Assembly (NCBI RefSeq): GCF_024802625.1 | Contig: NZ_CP103371.1 | Location: 2,542,001-2,606,000 of the forward strand | Reading direction: 5' to 3' | Source of the DNA: Massilia sp. H6 | GTDB lineage: Bacteria; Pseudomonadota; Gammaproteobacteria; Burkholderiales; Burkholderiaceae_D | DNA length: 64,000 bases | Shown: piece by piece, positions 42,721 to 55,200 of the stretch | How positions within the stretch are numbered: position 1 is the stretch's first letter | Layout: the number at the start of each line of letters is the position of its first letter | Made by a program: the position numbers and the translations under genes | The notes under the pieces: generated by a model | Told to the model about the DNA's origin: nothing | Seen by the model: only the letters and a program-made list of their open reading frames with translations | Database searches by the model: none

Positions 42721-43590
42721 TTAACCCTTGAGGCCGGTGGCGGCCAGGAAGCCCTGGGTGACACGGCGCTGGAACAGCACATAGGCCAGCGCCACCGGCA
42801 GCGCGCCCAGCAGCGCCCCCGCCATCAGCTGGGCGTAGCGTACTCCGAAGGCGTCATACGTCTGCGTCAGGCCGAGCGGAATGGTCATCATGTCGTTCGA
42901 GGTAATGATGATGAAAGGCCACAAAAAATTATTCCATGCCCCGATAAAGCTAACGATCGCCATCGCCCATACGATATTGCCCGACACCGGCAGGTAGACG
43001 CTCCACAAGATGCGCAGCGCTCCAGCCCCGTCCATCACGGCCGCTTCGCGAAAATCAGCGGGAATCGCGTCGAAAAATCCCTTGAACACATAGATGACGA
43101 CCGGCGCCACCACCTGCGGCAGCACGATGCCCGGATAGCTGTTGATCAGGCCAAGCTGGTTCATCATGCGAAACAGCGGCACCAGCAGCGCCTCGAACGG
43201 CACCAGGAAGGCCAGCATGGTCAGCCCGAACACCAGCGAGCGGCCGCGAAAGCGCAGCTGCGAAAACGCATACGCGGCCATCAGCGAGAGCGCCATCGTC
43301 AGCACGGTCACCAACAGGGCGACCAGGGCGCTGTTGAACAGCCAGCGCCCGACATTGCCGGCGGCGAGCACCCTGGCAAAGGCTTCCAGGGTCCATTGCT
43401 GCGGCAACCAGCGAAAGACGGCGGACACGGTTTCGTGTTCGGGCCGCAGCGCGGTGCTCAGCGCCCACAAGAGCGGCGCCACCCACATGGCCGCCAGCAG
43501 CAGCGCGGCGCCGGCGCCGATCACGGTCCACGCCAGGTTGCTGCGCGCCTGCATCGGCGCCTGCATCAACGCGGTCTTCGCGTGCTTCAT
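42721..43590 (-). CDS. Sugar ABC transporter permease (second subunit, CUT1)
   Basis: The 289-residue protein has six helices and the permease EAA loop (DFREAAVMDGAGALRILWSVYLP). The C-terminus FQRRVTQGFLAATGLKG is that of the MalG/LplC-like subunits. The ATG at 43590 follows GGAGGAACGC and overlaps the upstream permease stop (ATGA). A longer frame upstream reads the neighbouring gene out of frame and is rejected. Confidence 0.92.
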   Translation of the reverse strand: MKHAKTALMQAPMQARSNLAWTVIGAGAALLLAAMWVAPLLWALSTALRPEHETVSAVFRWLPQQWTLEAFARVLAAGNVGRWLFNSALVALLVTVLTMALSLMAAYAFSQLRFRGRSLVFGLTMLAFLVPFEALLVPLFRMMNQLGLINSYPGIVLPQVVAPVVIYVFKGFFDAIPADFREAAVMDGAGALRILWSVYLPVSGNIVWAMAIVSFIGAWNNFLWPFIIITSNDMMTIPLGLTQTYDAFGVRYAQLMAGALLGALPVALAYVLFQRRVTQGFLAATGLKG

Positions 43591-44516
43591 GCGTTCCTCC
43601 GTGCCAGCCAGCGCGCCAGGCCCGCATGGACCAGCGACAGCACCACCACGATCACCACGAATGCCACCGCGATGGCGGCGGCATAGCCCGCGTCGCTCTG
43701 CGTGAATGCGGTCTCGTACATGTAGTGCAGGGTCACGCGCGTGGTGTTGAACGGTCCGCCGCTGGTCATGATGTAGGTCTGCCCGAAGATCTTCATCGAC
43801 GCGATCAGCTGCAGCACCAGGGCCATGCCGGCCACAGGACGCAGCGCCGGCCAGGTAATGGCGCGAAACAGCGCCAGGCCGCGGGCGCCATCGAGCGCTG
43901 CCGCCTCGTACAGGTCGAGCGGAATGTTGCGCAGGCCCGCCAGGAACATCAGCATGTTGAAGCCAACCGTCCACCAGATGGTGGCGATGGCGACCATCGG
44001 CATCGCCCAGGCAAGGTCGGCGAACCAGGCGCGCTGCATGCCCAGCACGTAGTTCACCACGCCGCTCGATGGCTGCAGCATCCAGTCGGCGATCAGCGTC
44101 ATCACCGAGATCGGCAGCACGAAAGGCAGAAAGAACGCGCCCTGCAGCCAGTTGCTGGCGCGCGTGAAGTGGTTCACCAGCAGCGCCATGAGCAGGCCGA
44201 GCGCCGTCAGCGGCAGCACCGTGAGCAAGGCGAAATAAAAGGTGTTGCCGAGCGCGGCCCAGAACGAGGGATCGCGCACCAGCGTGGCGTAGTTGGCGAA
44301 GCCGACAAACGCATTGGTGCGGGTCAGGCTGCTTTCAGTCAGGCTCATGTAGAACGTCTCGAGCGCCGGCAGGAAGAAGAACAGTACAAAGGTGACCGCG
44401 AACGGCGCCAGCAGCAGCGCAGCCGGCAGCGCGTCGCCGCGCCGCCTGGTCGGGGTCGGGGTCTGGATTCTCGCCCCCATGCCGGCGTCGCCAGAAGTGA
44501 TGTTCATGCCTGCCAT
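43587..44516 (-). CDS. Sugar ABC transporter permease (first subunit, CUT1)
   Basis: The 309-residue protein has six helices, FLPALETFYMSLTESSL in the first periplasmic region and the EAA loop (LDLYEAAALDGARGLALFRAITWP). It pairs with the MalG-like subunit to form the channel. It is the second gene of the transporter operon, ten bases after the binding-protein gene. Confidence 0.92.
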   Translation of the reverse strand: MAGMNITSGDAGMGARIQTPTPTRRRGDALPAALLLAPFAVTFVLFFFLPALETFYMSLTESSLTRTNAFVGFANYATLVRDPSFWAALGNTFYFALLTVLPLTALGLLMALLVNHFTRASNWLQGAFFLPFVLPISVMTLIADWMLQPSSGVVNYVLGMQRAWFADLAWAMPMVAIATIWWTVGFNMLMFLAGLRNIPLDLYEAAALDGARGLALFRAITWPALRPVAGMALVLQLIASMKIFGQTYIMTSGGPFNTTRVTLHYMYETAFTQSDAGYAAAIAVAFVVIVVVLSLVHAGLARWLARRNA

Positions 44517-44525
44517 CGGGGCCGC

Positions 44526-45824
44526 TCAGTAGCGCGGAGCGCGCTTGCGGATCAGGCGCGCCGCCTCGGTTTCAAACATGCGCAGGGCCTGCGCGGGCGT
44601 GAGCTGCGAGGATAGTGCCGCCGGCAGAAATTTCGACGCCATCGCCTGCAGCGGACCGGCAGCGCCCATGTACCAGGCGTCCGGGTCGTAGATCACGTGG
44701 CGCGGCACGCCGGCATACAGGCGGTTGGGCATCAAGGCCAGGGCGGCCGGCGACTCGGCCACCGGCCGGTAGGCCAGCACATGCCCGCCCTCGGCCCAGC
44801 CCAACGAATGCTTGCTGACAAAGGCCACGAAGCGCAGCGCCGCGCGCGCCTTTTCCGGCGTCATGGGCCTGCCTTCGTTGGCGGGAATCGCAAACGCGTG
44901 CGAATCGGCCCAGACGCTATCGTTGCCGTACATGCGCGGCAGCGGCACGATGCCGTACTCGAATCCGAGCGTGCCGCGCCGGGTGGCGCGCACCATTTCA
45001 GGCACTTCCCACACGCCGTTGATCATGAAGCCGGCATTGCCGCCCATGAACTGGCTGGTCGAGGCCGGGTAGTCCAGGCCAGGCTGGGCATAGCCCTGCT
45101 GGAACCAGCTGCTCACGCGCGCCAGCGAGTCCACCCCCGCAGCGCCGTAGGCGAAACGGCCGTCGCGGATCAGGGGCACGTCGCGCTGGGCCAGCATCGA
45201 GACCCACAGGCGCCAGATGGCATACGAACTCTGGCTGCTTTCCATCGTCATGCCCGGACGGCCGGTTGCCTGCTTCACGGCGCGAAAGGCTGCGCTCAGG
45301 GCGTCGATTCCCTGGATCGGCTTGAGCGTGCCGGCCGCGTCGAGCAGGCCGGCCTGGCCGGCCAGGGTCTTGTTGTAGTACAGGACCAGCGGGTGCAGGT
45401 CGAGCGGCACCGCGTAGGTCTGGCCGGCGTGCTGCGACTTGTTCCACTGGCGCGGGTAGAAATCGGCGCTCTTCAAGCCGGCGTCCTGCAGTTCGCCGGC
45501 ACGGATCGGGCGCAGTACCCCGCCGCCTGCCAGGTTGGTCATGCGCGACAGGTGCACGGTGGCCAGGTCGGGGCCGGCGCCGACCACCGAGGCGGTGATC
45601 AGCTTGGTGTAGAACGGCTCGCCCCATTTCAGCGTGGTACTGGTCACGCGCACTTCGCGCTGACTGGCATTGAAGCGCTGGACCAGGTCGGCCATGCGCG
45701 CGCCGTCGCCGCCGCTGAGCAGGGTCCACATGCGCACCTCGACCTGCGCCCGGGCGGGCGCGCATGCCAGCGCCAGCGCAATTGCCAGCAGCCTGGCCGC
45801 CTGGCGCACCGGGAATGGGTTCAA
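44526..45824 (-). CDS. Extracellular sugar-binding protein of the ABC importer
   Basis: The 432-residue precursor has a signal peptide (about 1-26, ending APARA) and a bacterial extracellular solute-binding type 1 fold: VEVRMWTLLSGGDGARMADLVQRFN, then GPDLATVHLSRM and LDLHPLVLYYNK. This family captures oligosaccharides for CUT1 importers. The start is TTG at 45824, supported by AGGAGACAGGC; no ATG is near. It is the first gene of the operon that runs through the permeases and ATPase toward the TonB receptor and GH43. A long inverted repeat lies upstream. Confidence 0.9.
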   Translation of the reverse strand: MNPFPVRQAARLLAIALALACAPARAQVEVRMWTLLSGGDGARMADLVQRFNASQREVRVTSTTLKWGEPFYTKLITASVVGAGPDLATVHLSRMTNLAGGGVLRPIRAGELQDAGLKSADFYPRQWNKSQHAGQTYAVPLDLHPLVLYYNKTLAGQAGLLDAAGTLKPIQGIDALSAAFRAVKQATGRPGMTMESSQSSYAIWRLWVSMLAQRDVPLIRDGRFAYGAAGVDSLARVSSWFQQGYAQPGLDYPASTSQFMGGNAGFMINGVWEVPEMVRATRRGTLGFEYGIVPLPRMYGNDSVWADSHAFAIPANEGRPMTPEKARAALRFVAFVSKHSLGWAEGGHVLAYRPVAESPAALALMPNRLYAGVPRHVIYDPDAWYMGAAGPLQAMASKFLPAALSSQLTPAQALRMFETEAARLIRKRAPRY

Positions 45825-45860
45825 GCCTGTCTCCTGGAGAGTTCCGGGTTGTCACAGCAT

Positions 45861-45882
45861 TTTGTTAATTCATACTAACAAA
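45861..45882. promoter_or_regulatory. Inverted repeat TTTGTTA-N8-TAACAAA upstream of the sugar-binding protein gene
   Basis: A perfect seven-base inverted repeat lies 37 bases before the TTG start, in the region shared with the divergent serine hydrolase gene. Its left part, TTGTTAATTCATACTA (45862-45877), recurs with 13 of 16 identical bases upstream of the second GH43 gene. A sugar-responsive repressor site is likely, though no regulator gene is adjacent. Confidence 0.55.
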
Positions 45883-46014
45883 TAATGATCGGCTTGGGTG
45901 GCCCTGCAGCGCGCCCATGCGATGCCCATGCAGCGCGCATGAAATGCCTGCCCGGCATCCCCGCGCGCGTGCTCCAGCAGCTATCATGCGCGCTGACCAC
46001 GACCTGGAGACGCC

Positions 46015-47385
46015 ATGCGCCGCACCTGCCTTGCCCTGCTGTTGACCGCCGTCCTTGCCGGACCGGCCCAGGCCGACCGTCTCGACGACGCCCTGCTCGC
46101 GGAAATGAAACGCCGCCAGGTGCCCGGCCTGAGCGTGCTGGTGCTCAAGGACGGCAAGGTGATCAAGGAAAAAGGCTATGGCCTGGCCAATGTCGAGCAC
46201 GCGGTGCCGGTTACGCCGCAGACCGTGTTCCAGTCTGGGTCGGTCGGCAAGACCTTTACCGCGGCCTTGATCTTGCTGCTCGAGCGCGACGGCAAGCTCA
46301 GCCTCGACGATCCGCTCTCGCGCCACCTGCCCGGTACCCCGCCGGCCTGGGACAAGATCACGCTGCGGCACCTGCTGTCGCATACCTCCGGCTTGGGCGA
46401 CCCCTACGAGATCATCGACCTGCGCAAGGACTACAGCGACGAAGAGCTCATGGCGCTGGAAGCGCGCGTGCCGATGCGCTTCTCTCCCGGCGAGAAATGG
46501 TCTTACAGCAATATGGGCTACCACCTGCTCGGCTTCGTCGCCAACCGGGTGGGCGGCAAGTTCTATGGCGAGCAGTTGCGCGAGCGCCTGTTCGCTCCGC
46601 TCGGCATGGGCACGCGCGTCATCAGCGAATCCGACATCATCCCGCACCGCGCCGCCGGCTACGAACGCAAGGATGGCGTGCTCAAGAACCAGGCCTGGGT
46701 CGCGCCGCGCCTGAACACCACTGCCGACGGCAGCCTGTATCTGACCGCGCGCGACCTGGCGCGCTGGGACCAGGCGCTGTACGGCGACGCCATCCTCGAT
46801 GCCAGGCTGCGCCAGGCCAGCTTCACGCCGGCCAAGCTCAACGACGGCAGCGACGCCCCCTATGGCTATGGCTGGTACGTCGACAAGGTCAAGGGCCGCC
46901 GTCATATCTCGCATGGCGGCGCCTGGCAAGGCTTCCGCGCGCACCTGTGCCGCTATGTCGACGACAAGCTCACCGTGATCATCCTGGCCAACGCCGACTC
47001 CGCGCCGCCCTCGCGGTTTGCCAACATGGTGGCGGCGCATTACGTGCCCGACTTGTTCGATGCGCCGGCCAAAGCCATCGCCGATCCGGAGCCCGCGTTG
47101 ACCGCGCAGGTGCGCGCGGCCATGGCTGGCCTGGCCGCTGGCCAGGCGCCGGCTGGCGCAAATGACGAACTTGCCGCCAAGCTGACCCCGGCCGTGCTCG
47201 CGCGGGTGGCCGAGGCCCTGCGCGAAGCTGGCACGCTGCGCTCGGTCGGGCTGCTCTCGCGCAAGGACGATGCAGCCGGGCGCCGCTTGCGCTACCGCTT
47301 CGAGCACGATACCGAAACGCTGCTGGTATCGATCACGCTCGACCAGGGCGGCAGGTTCGCCGCCCTGAACTTCTCGCCCGAGTAA
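46015..47385 (+). CDS. Serine hydrolase, beta-lactamase class C/penicillin-binding type
   Basis: The 456-residue exported protein (signal peptide 1-20, cleaved at AQA) has the catalytic SVGK at 76-79, YSN near 163 and HGG near 302, the three motifs of the class C fold. The C-terminal 90 residues form an extra domain rich in Ala. Such proteins include D-aminopeptidases, esterases and lactamases; the substrate is not predictable. It is divergent from the sugar-binding protein gene. Confidence 0.87.
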   Translation: MRRTCLALLLTAVLAGPAQADRLDDALLAEMKRRQVPGLSVLVLKDGKVIKEKGYGLANVEHAVPVTPQTVFQSGSVGKTFTAALILLLERDGKLSLDDPLSRHLPGTPPAWDKITLRHLLSHTSGLGDPYEIIDLRKDYSDEELMALEARVPMRFSPGEKWSYSNMGYHLLGFVANRVGGKFYGEQLRERLFAPLGMGTRVISESDIIPHRAAGYERKDGVLKNQAWVAPRLNTTADGSLYLTARDLARWDQALYGDAILDARLRQASFTPAKLNDGSDAPYGYGWYVDKVKGRRHISHGGAWQGFRAHLCRYVDDKLTVIILANADSAPPSRFANMVAAHYVPDLFDAPAKAIADPEPALTAQVRAAMAGLAAGQAPAGANDELAAKLTPAVLARVAEALREAGTLRSVGLLSRKDDAAGRRLRYRFEHDTETLLVSITLDQGGRFAALNFSPE

Positions 47386-47467
47386 GTTCGCGTAGACTGG
47401 ACGGTCGCCTCATCCACAGTGATTTGCCAGGCGCGCAGCGCGCCTGCATTGTTATCAAAGGAAATCC

Positions 47468-48013
47468 ATGAAATTTGTCGCTCATGCCGTACTGGGACTG
47501 TCGTTCGCGCTGGTCAATCCCGTTGTCGGCGCCGCCCCTGCGGCGCCCCCTGCCAGGGCAGCGGCCGCCGCCAGCGCCGCGCATGTCCAGGCTGTACAAG
47601 ACCTGCTGGGCGCCATGCAGGCTGAGAAAGTATTGCGCGGCGTCGCCGCGCGCAGCCGTTACCAGAGCCAGGCGCAGCGCCAGGCGGTATTCGACAAGCT
47701 TGCCAAGACGCCGCCTGCGCAAGTCTACCGGCGCCTGGCGCCGCCGCTGGCGCGGGTTATTTCAGCCGACACCGCGCTCGAAATGACGCGTTTCTATCAG
47801 ACGCCATATGGCAAGCAGGTGGTCCACAACAAGTACAACAGTGCCTCGCAAATCATGATGCCGGGCATGAAGACCGTGGTGCCGCCCGAAGAAAAGAAAG
47901 AACGCAAACGGGCCGCCTATGTCAAGGCCAGCGCAGAATTGGCGCAAGCCCAGCCCGTGCTGGAACACGAAGCGTTCAAGCTCTTGCAACTGATTAACAA
48001 GGAAGGGAGCTGA
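47468..48013 (+). CDS. Exported protein resembling DUF2059
   Basis: The 181-residue protein has a signal peptide (about 1-22) and an Ala/Pro-rich linker. A helical domain contains the stretch ALEMTRFYQTPYGKQVV, similar to the DUF2059 core. The periplasmic function is unknown. AAAGGAAATCC precedes the ATG. It lies 82 bases after the serine hydrolase gene. Confidence 0.6.
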   Translation: MKFVAHAVLGLSFALVNPVVGAAPAAPPARAAAAASAAHVQAVQDLLGAMQAEKVLRGVAARSRYQSQAQRQAVFDKLAKTPPAQVYRRLAPPLARVISADTALEMTRFYQTPYGKQVVHNKYNSASQIMMPGMKTVVPPEEKKERKRAAYVKASAELAQAQPVLEHEAFKLLQLINKEGS

Positions 48014-48035
48014 CCTCGGCCAGCCCCAAGTCACC

Positions 48036-48392
48036 ATGAAACCTGGCGCAACCAGTGCACTGGTCTATTCCACCGACGCCGGGCGCATCTGTCCGGAATG
48101 CCGGCAGCCGGTCGCGCGCTGCGCCTGCAAGGCCAGTACCGTGGCGCCAGGCGACGGCGTGGTGCGCGTGTCGCGCCAGACCAAGGGGCGGGGCGGCAAG
48201 AGCGTCACGCTGGTCAAGGGACTGGCGCTCGATGCTGCCGCACTGGCCCTGCTTGGCAAGCAGTTGCGCACCGCCTGTGGATCGGGCGGTACCGTCAAGG
48301 ATGGCGTGCTCGAGATCCAGGGCGAACACTGCGAGCTGGTGATCGAAACGCTCAGAAGGCTCGGCCACGATCCGAAGCGTGCCGGCGGCTGA
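48036..48392 (+). CDS. yciH: YciH/SUI1-type translation initiation factor-like protein
   Basis: The 118-residue protein begins with a zinc-ribbon-like CPECRQPVARCAC (20-32). The SUI1 fold follows, with QTKGRGGKSVTLVKGL and CGSGGTVKDGVLEIQGEH. Relatives of eIF1 in bacteria affect start-site fidelity. The 3' end overlaps the convergent DUF4126 gene by 41 bases. Confidence 0.88.
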   Translation: MKPGATSALVYSTDAGRICPECRQPVARCACKASTVAPGDGVVRVSRQTKGRGGKSVTLVKGLALDAAALALLGKQLRTACGSGGTVKDGVLEIQGEHCELVIETLRRLGHDPKRAGG

Positions 48393-48939
48393 GCTGCCGG
48401 CCCGCGCCGGCAAGCCCTGATTCTGCCCGCAAGTTCATTTGGCGACCGGCGCTGCCGTGGCGCTGACTGTCGCTACCCGGCCGCGTCGCCAGCGCCACCA
48501 CCGCGATACCGGCAGCGAGCACCAGCGCATCTTCCAGCAGGCCGCTGCGAGTCTGGCCGATGCGCGCCATCGCTTGCTTGCGCAGCGCCAGCGTGCCGTA
48601 GGCCAGCGGCACGGCGGTCGCCACCGCAGCGGCGGCGCCGGCTCGCTCGCGTCCGGGCGGCGCCAGCGCAGCGCCGGCGATGCCGGCGCTCGCAACGCGC
48701 GCCAGCAAGCCCAAAAACACCGTGCGGTCGGGCGCGGACTTCATTTTGTCGCCATACAACTCCCCCGCCCCCATGGCCAGCGCGCCGTATTTGAATACGG
48801 GCCGGTCCAGCAGGAACACCTGCCCGCTGGTGCGGCGGCCCAGCAGACGCGCGGCGGCGATGGTGGCCATGGGCGTCATCGAACGCGCGCTGGCGATCGC
48901 GCCGATCAAGACAGAAGACAGCAGGCTGCGAATTTCCAT
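48352..48939 (-). CDS. DUF4126 family membrane protein
   Basis: The 195-residue protein has four to five hydrophobic segments. The opening (LLSSVLIGAIASARSMTPMATIAAARLLG) and GDKMKSAPDRT are hallmark stretches of DUF4126. The family's function is unknown. Its C-terminus overlaps yciH antisense for 41 bases, so the last part of one of them may be expendable. Confidence 0.65.
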   Translation of the reverse strand: MEIRSLLSSVLIGAIASARSMTPMATIAAARLLGRRTSGQVFLLDRPVFKYGALAMGAGELYGDKMKSAPDRTVFLGLLARVASAGIAGAALAPPGRERAGAAAAVATAVPLAYGTLALRKQAMARIGQTRSGLLEDALVLAAGIAVVALATRPGSDSQRHGSAGRQMNLRAESGLAGAGRQLSRRHASDRGRAF

Positions 48940-49095
48940 TGTAACGAACTCCTATGCATATAAAAATGTTAACAAGCGAGGCTGATTGTATCCAGCGCAG
49001 GCATGGCCGTGTCGCCACCCACGAGCGCGACGGTGGGCAGCACCGGCTGCGCCGGGCCGGCGCGGTAGAATCGCCCCTTTTGGGCTGAGCGACAA

Positions 49096-50157
<1,062 letters not shown>

Positions 50158-51948
50158 CCTGGCGTTGCTGCCCAGCTGGTGGGTCCAGGTGCCGCCCTGC
50201 ACCCAGGCGCGGCCATCCTGGCTCGACCAGGCGGTATAGTGCTCGCCGTCCGGCACGCGGCGCAGGTCCAGCCGCAGCCAGGTCCATTCGCCGGGCGTGC
50301 CGACCACCGTGTTGCCATAGCGCGGATAGCCCGCCGGCACCGGGGCCAGCTCCTTGCCAAATTCGACCTGGCGCAAGCCCGCGTGCGCCAGTTCCACCAG
50401 CTTGACGTAATTGTCGTCGTCGCGCATGACCACCAGCCCGGCCTGAACCGGCGAGGTGCAGCACCCAAGCGGCGCGTCCAGGCGAATGCGCGCCTCGATG
50501 CGCAGGTCGCCGCCGGGCAGCGCGGTCGCCAGTACCGCGGCGCTATTGGTGTCGACGTGCAGGTCGGCGTCTTGCGTGAGCATGCGCAAGCCCGGCCGGC
50601 CGCTGGCGCGACTAGCGGGCGCGACCGGGCGCACCCAGCGCCAGCGCGGTCCCGCACGCCCATCGTCGAAGCGCTCCACCCATAGCGGTACCGTCTTCGG
50701 CTGGGCGGCGGCGCCCCTGGCCACGCGCGCCGCTGGTAGCGGCGTCGATGGTCCCGGCCGGATCGCGGGAACCGGCTGCGCGCTGGCGGACGGCCCCTGG
50801 CCGCCGTTGATGACGGGCCAGCCAGCGACCCAGTCGATGCGGTCGAGCAGCAGCGGGCGCCGGGTCAGCTGGTCTTTCACGCTGAAATAGCCGTGCTTGC
50901 GGTCCACCGCATGGTACAAGGTCCACCATTGCCCGGCGGCGTCCTGGAACACGGTGTTATGGCCGGCGCCGACCCAGCGGTTGCCGTTTTGCGCCAGCAC
51001 TGGCGTGCCGCCGACGCGGGCCGCGGCCATGTCGTTGCCATGGCGGTCCAGGAACGGGCCCTCGGGACTGGTGGCGCGCCCGACGTACAGCGCGTAGCCG
51101 GTGAGCGGACCGCGGCAGCAATCGGTGCTCGATGCGAACATGTACCAGTAGCTGCCGTGGCGCACCACTTCGGCTGCCTCGTAGCGCTGGGCCGCCCCGA
51201 CCCGCCTTGCCTCGCCCTGCGTGCTCAAGCCGTCGGCCGCCAGGCGTTGCACGTAGATGCCACCGCCATAGCTGCCATAGTAGATCCAGCGCTCGCCAGC
51301 GGCATCCTCGACCACGTCCGGGTCGTAGGTCCAGTGGAAATTGCAGCCGGCGCCGGCGCGGCGCGGCGGTACCACCAGGCGCTCGGACGTCTTCCACGGG
51401 CCGGCGGGCGAAGCGCTGGTCGCCACCGCGATCGCGCTGTCGTTGTCGCAGCCCGGCTCCGGGCTGAGCGCGTCGTCCACGTCGGTGACAGTGAAGTACA
51501 GCGTGTAGCTGCCATTCTGGTACACCGGCTCGGGTGCCCACAATCCTGACCTGGCGGCCGCGATGCCGGCCGGGCGGCGTTCGTAGGCGTCGCGCACGAA
51601 ATACCAGTTAACCAGGTCTACCGAGCGATACACCGGCATCATGCGGAACTTCCAGCCGCTGGCGTCGCGCTCCTTGTAGCTGACCGGGTCCATCGTGCAA
51701 TACAGGTACCAGGTTGGCGCAGCGCTGTTGCGCGCGCGCAGCAGGGCCGGATCGGCGCAGCTTTCGGCCAGGCTGCCGTCGGCCAGGCGCAGCCGCAAGG
51801 GATTGATATAAGTTGCTCCAGTGGTGGCGGCGCCCGAATCGGAAGGCGTAGCAGAGGAGGCGGCGCCAAAGCTCGCAAGGACCAGCGCGAGTGCGAGTGC
51901 GGGTGCGGGTGCAAGTGCGATCGGCGCCGGGCTGCGGCGGCAGGGCAT

Positions 51949-52221
51949 GGTCAAGGCGAACTCCCGAAGCGATGGGTCGGAACGGTTTTTCCAAAGCTTA
52001 AAGAAACGTGGGTTGCAGGGCGCACGGGTGACACAACGATGGCGCGCCGTTGTTAATCGTTACTATTTTCACTCGTGAAACCACAATGTCACCCATGTAG
52101 GACTATTGCCCGTCACTGCCTGCTGATAGACTTACAATCTCAGCAATTATTGTGTGACGACACGGCACACCGTGCAGTACGGTAGCAGTCGGCGGGACGA
52201 ATAGAAGACCAGGATCGATTC
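51949..52221. promoter_or_regulatory. Divergent regulatory region, GH43/hybrid kinase
   Basis: Three candidate sites are visible: ACAACG-N9-CGTTGT at 52033-52053, TTGTTAATCGTTACTA at 52050-52065 (13 of 16 bases shared with the site upstream of the sugar-binding gene) and TTTCAC-TC-GTGAAA at 52067-52080. They are clustered within 50 bases. Confidence 0.55.
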
Positions 52222-55200
52222 ATGCGCAAAAAAACCTTCGGTCCGCACCCGCAGCGGCTGGCAACGGCAAGCTCGGCCACAACCCCGGGCAGCGCCTGCA
52301 GATGGGCAGCGCGCGCCATCGTGGCGGCGGCCTTGTTCCTACTGTACGCGTGGGCGTTGGCCTTGACGGCGGCGGCGGCGCCGGCCCAGGCGCCCCTAAT
52401 GCTCGGGCCGGGCCAGGACCAGGTCGAGGCCTGGGATGCCTTGTCCATGCTGGCCGACCCGGAAAGCAAGCTCGATGCCGCTGCGGCCCTGGCCGATACG
52501 GCGCGTTTCGCCCGGCCGTCAACGGCCAAAGCCACGCTCGGCGTACAGCGCGACGTGTTCTGGTTGCGCATCCCGGTCGTGGTAACGGCCGACGCGCCCG
52601 ACACCTGGGTGCTGCAGGCCGGCTTCGGCCTGATCGATCGCATGGACGTGTATGTCGCCACCAGCGGCAACCTGCGCCACATCGCCGTCACTGGCAAGAA
52701 CCAGCCGGTGGCCGGTACGGCGCTGGGCGGGCCGTCGCCGGCGCTGGTGCTGCGCCTGGCGCCCGGCATGGCGCACACCGTGTTGCTGCGGGTCGATACC
52801 GAAGGCCCGAAGATCGTGCCGGTGCGCTTCTGGCAGCCGGACGCCTTCCACGCCGCCTCGCTTGGCGAGCAGCTGCTGCAAGGCATGCTGTTCGGCCTGG
52901 GCTTTTCGCTGTTCCTGTACAGCGTTGGCCAGTGGATCAACCTGCGCGATGCGCTGTTCGGCAAATACGCACTAATGGTTGGCGGCATCACCATCTATTT
53001 GGCCTGCTGGTTCGGCATCGCCAGCCAGTATGCCTGGCAAGGCAACCTCTGGCTGAACGTGCATGCGGCCGGCATCTTCTCGCTGAGCTCATCGTGCGGC
53101 GCCTACCTGTTCATCGACCACCTGCTCACGCGGCCCGGCACCGACCGCATCTTCAGCCGCCTGATGCGCACCGGCGCGGCGCTGTGCGTGGTGGTCGCGG
53201 TGGCCTTTGGTGCAGGCCTGATGAGCCACCGGATGCTGATTGCGGTAGTTGGTAGCATGGGCATCCTGCCGATGCTGCTCGGACTGCCCGGCGCCTACCG
53301 GCGTGCACGCGGCGGCGACGCGGTCGGCATCTACCTGCTGGCCGGCTGGGGCGTGACCTTTGTGGCGGCAATGATCTCTTCGCAAGTGATCAACGGCCGG
53401 CTGCCAGTCAATTTCTGGACCTCGCACGCCTTGCAGTTCGGCGTCACCTTCGACATGCTGGTGTTCATGCGCATTCTTGGCCTGCGCACCCAGGCGATGC
53501 AAGCGGCCATGCTGCGCGCGCAAGCCAGCACCCGCCTGAAGTCGGAATTCCTGGCCAACATGAGCCATGAAATCCGCACGCCGATGAATGCGATCATCGG
53601 CATGAGCCGGCTGGCGCTGATGGCCGAATCCGACCCCAGGCAGCGCAATTATCTCGGCAAGATCCTGGGCGCGAGCCAGCACCTGCTGGGCGTGATCAAC
53701 GACATCCTGGATCTGTCCAAGATCGAGGCCGGCAAGCTGGCCCTCGAATCGGTCGCTTTCGAACTCGACGAACTGCTTGGGCAGCTGGCCAGCATGACCG
53801 GCTTGAGTACCGGGGCCAAGGGCATCGAACTGGTATTCCGGGTCGGGCCGGAGGTGCCGCAGCAGCTGGTGGGCGATCCGCTGCGGCTCGGCCAGGTGCT
53901 GCTGAACCTGGCCGGCAACGCGGTCAAGTTCACCGAGCGCGGAGAGATCGTGGTGTCGGTCGATCTGTGCCGGGCCGACCGGCACGGCGTGACGCTGCGC
54001 TTTGCCGTCAGCGATACCGGCATCGGCATGAACGCCGACCAGCTCGCCCGCCTGTTCCAGTCGTTCAGCCAGGCCGACGGCTCTACTACCCGCAAATACG
54101 GCGGCACCGGCCTGGGCCTGTCGATTTCGAAGCAGTTGGTGGAGCTCATGCAAGGCAGTATCACCGTCACCAGCACGCCCGGCGCCGGCAGCAGCTTCAG
54201 CTTCGAGCTGCCGCTCGGCCTTGCCACCGACGCACCAAGCGCGCCTGCCCCGGCGCGGCCAAGCGGCGCGGCGCTGGCTGGCCTGGACGGCGCGCGCATC
54301 TTGCTGGCCGAAGACAATGCCAACAACCGCGAAGTGGCGCTCGACTTCTTGGCCGCGGCCCGCATTCGGGTCGACATCGCCCACAATGGGCGCGAAGCCG
54401 TACGCTTGGCCGCCGCCGGCGACTACGACCTGGTGCTGATGGATATCCAGATGCCCGAGCTCGACGGCCTGGACGCCACCCGCGAGATCCGCGCCGTCGC
54501 CGGCTTGAGCGCATTGCCTATCGTAGCGATGACCGCGCACGCGTCGCCCCAGGACCGCGCGCGCAGCCTGGCGGCGGGAATGAACGACCATATCAACAAG
54601 CCGATCGATCCCGACCTGCTGTTTTGCACCCTGCTTAAATGGATCGATCCGGCGCGCCTGGCCGGTCGCAGTCTGCCGCCCGCAACCGCTGCGCACAGCC
54701 CGCTCGCCTGCCCGCCGCCCGCCATGCCCCACAGTGCGGCGCTGCCGGCCATTGCGGGGGTCGACTGGCAAGCGGCGCTGGCCGGCGTGGACGGTCAGCG
54801 CCAGCGCCTGGAAAAGCGCGCCGCCAGCTTCGTGCGCGAATACGGCGAGGCCCCGCGCGCGCTGCGCGAAGCGCTGGCTGCGCGCGATTACGCGCGGTTG
54901 CAGGTGCTGGCGCACAACCTGAAATCGAGCGCCGCCTACGTTGGCGCCTACGAATTGTCGGCCCAGGCCAGCCGGGTCGAGCTCGACCTGCGCGCCGGCC
55001 AGTTCGAGCAGCTCGGCGCGCGCGCGCCGCTGCTGGCCGCCTGCGCCGAAACGGTATTGGCCGGCCTGGCCCAGCTGGCTGCGCTGCCGCTGGCGCCAGC
55101 GATTGGCGCCGGCGGCTTGCATGGCGTGATCGAGCGCCTCGACGGTTTCCTGGCCGGCGACGACGCCCGCGCCGAAGACGCGCTGGCCGAACTGCAGGCG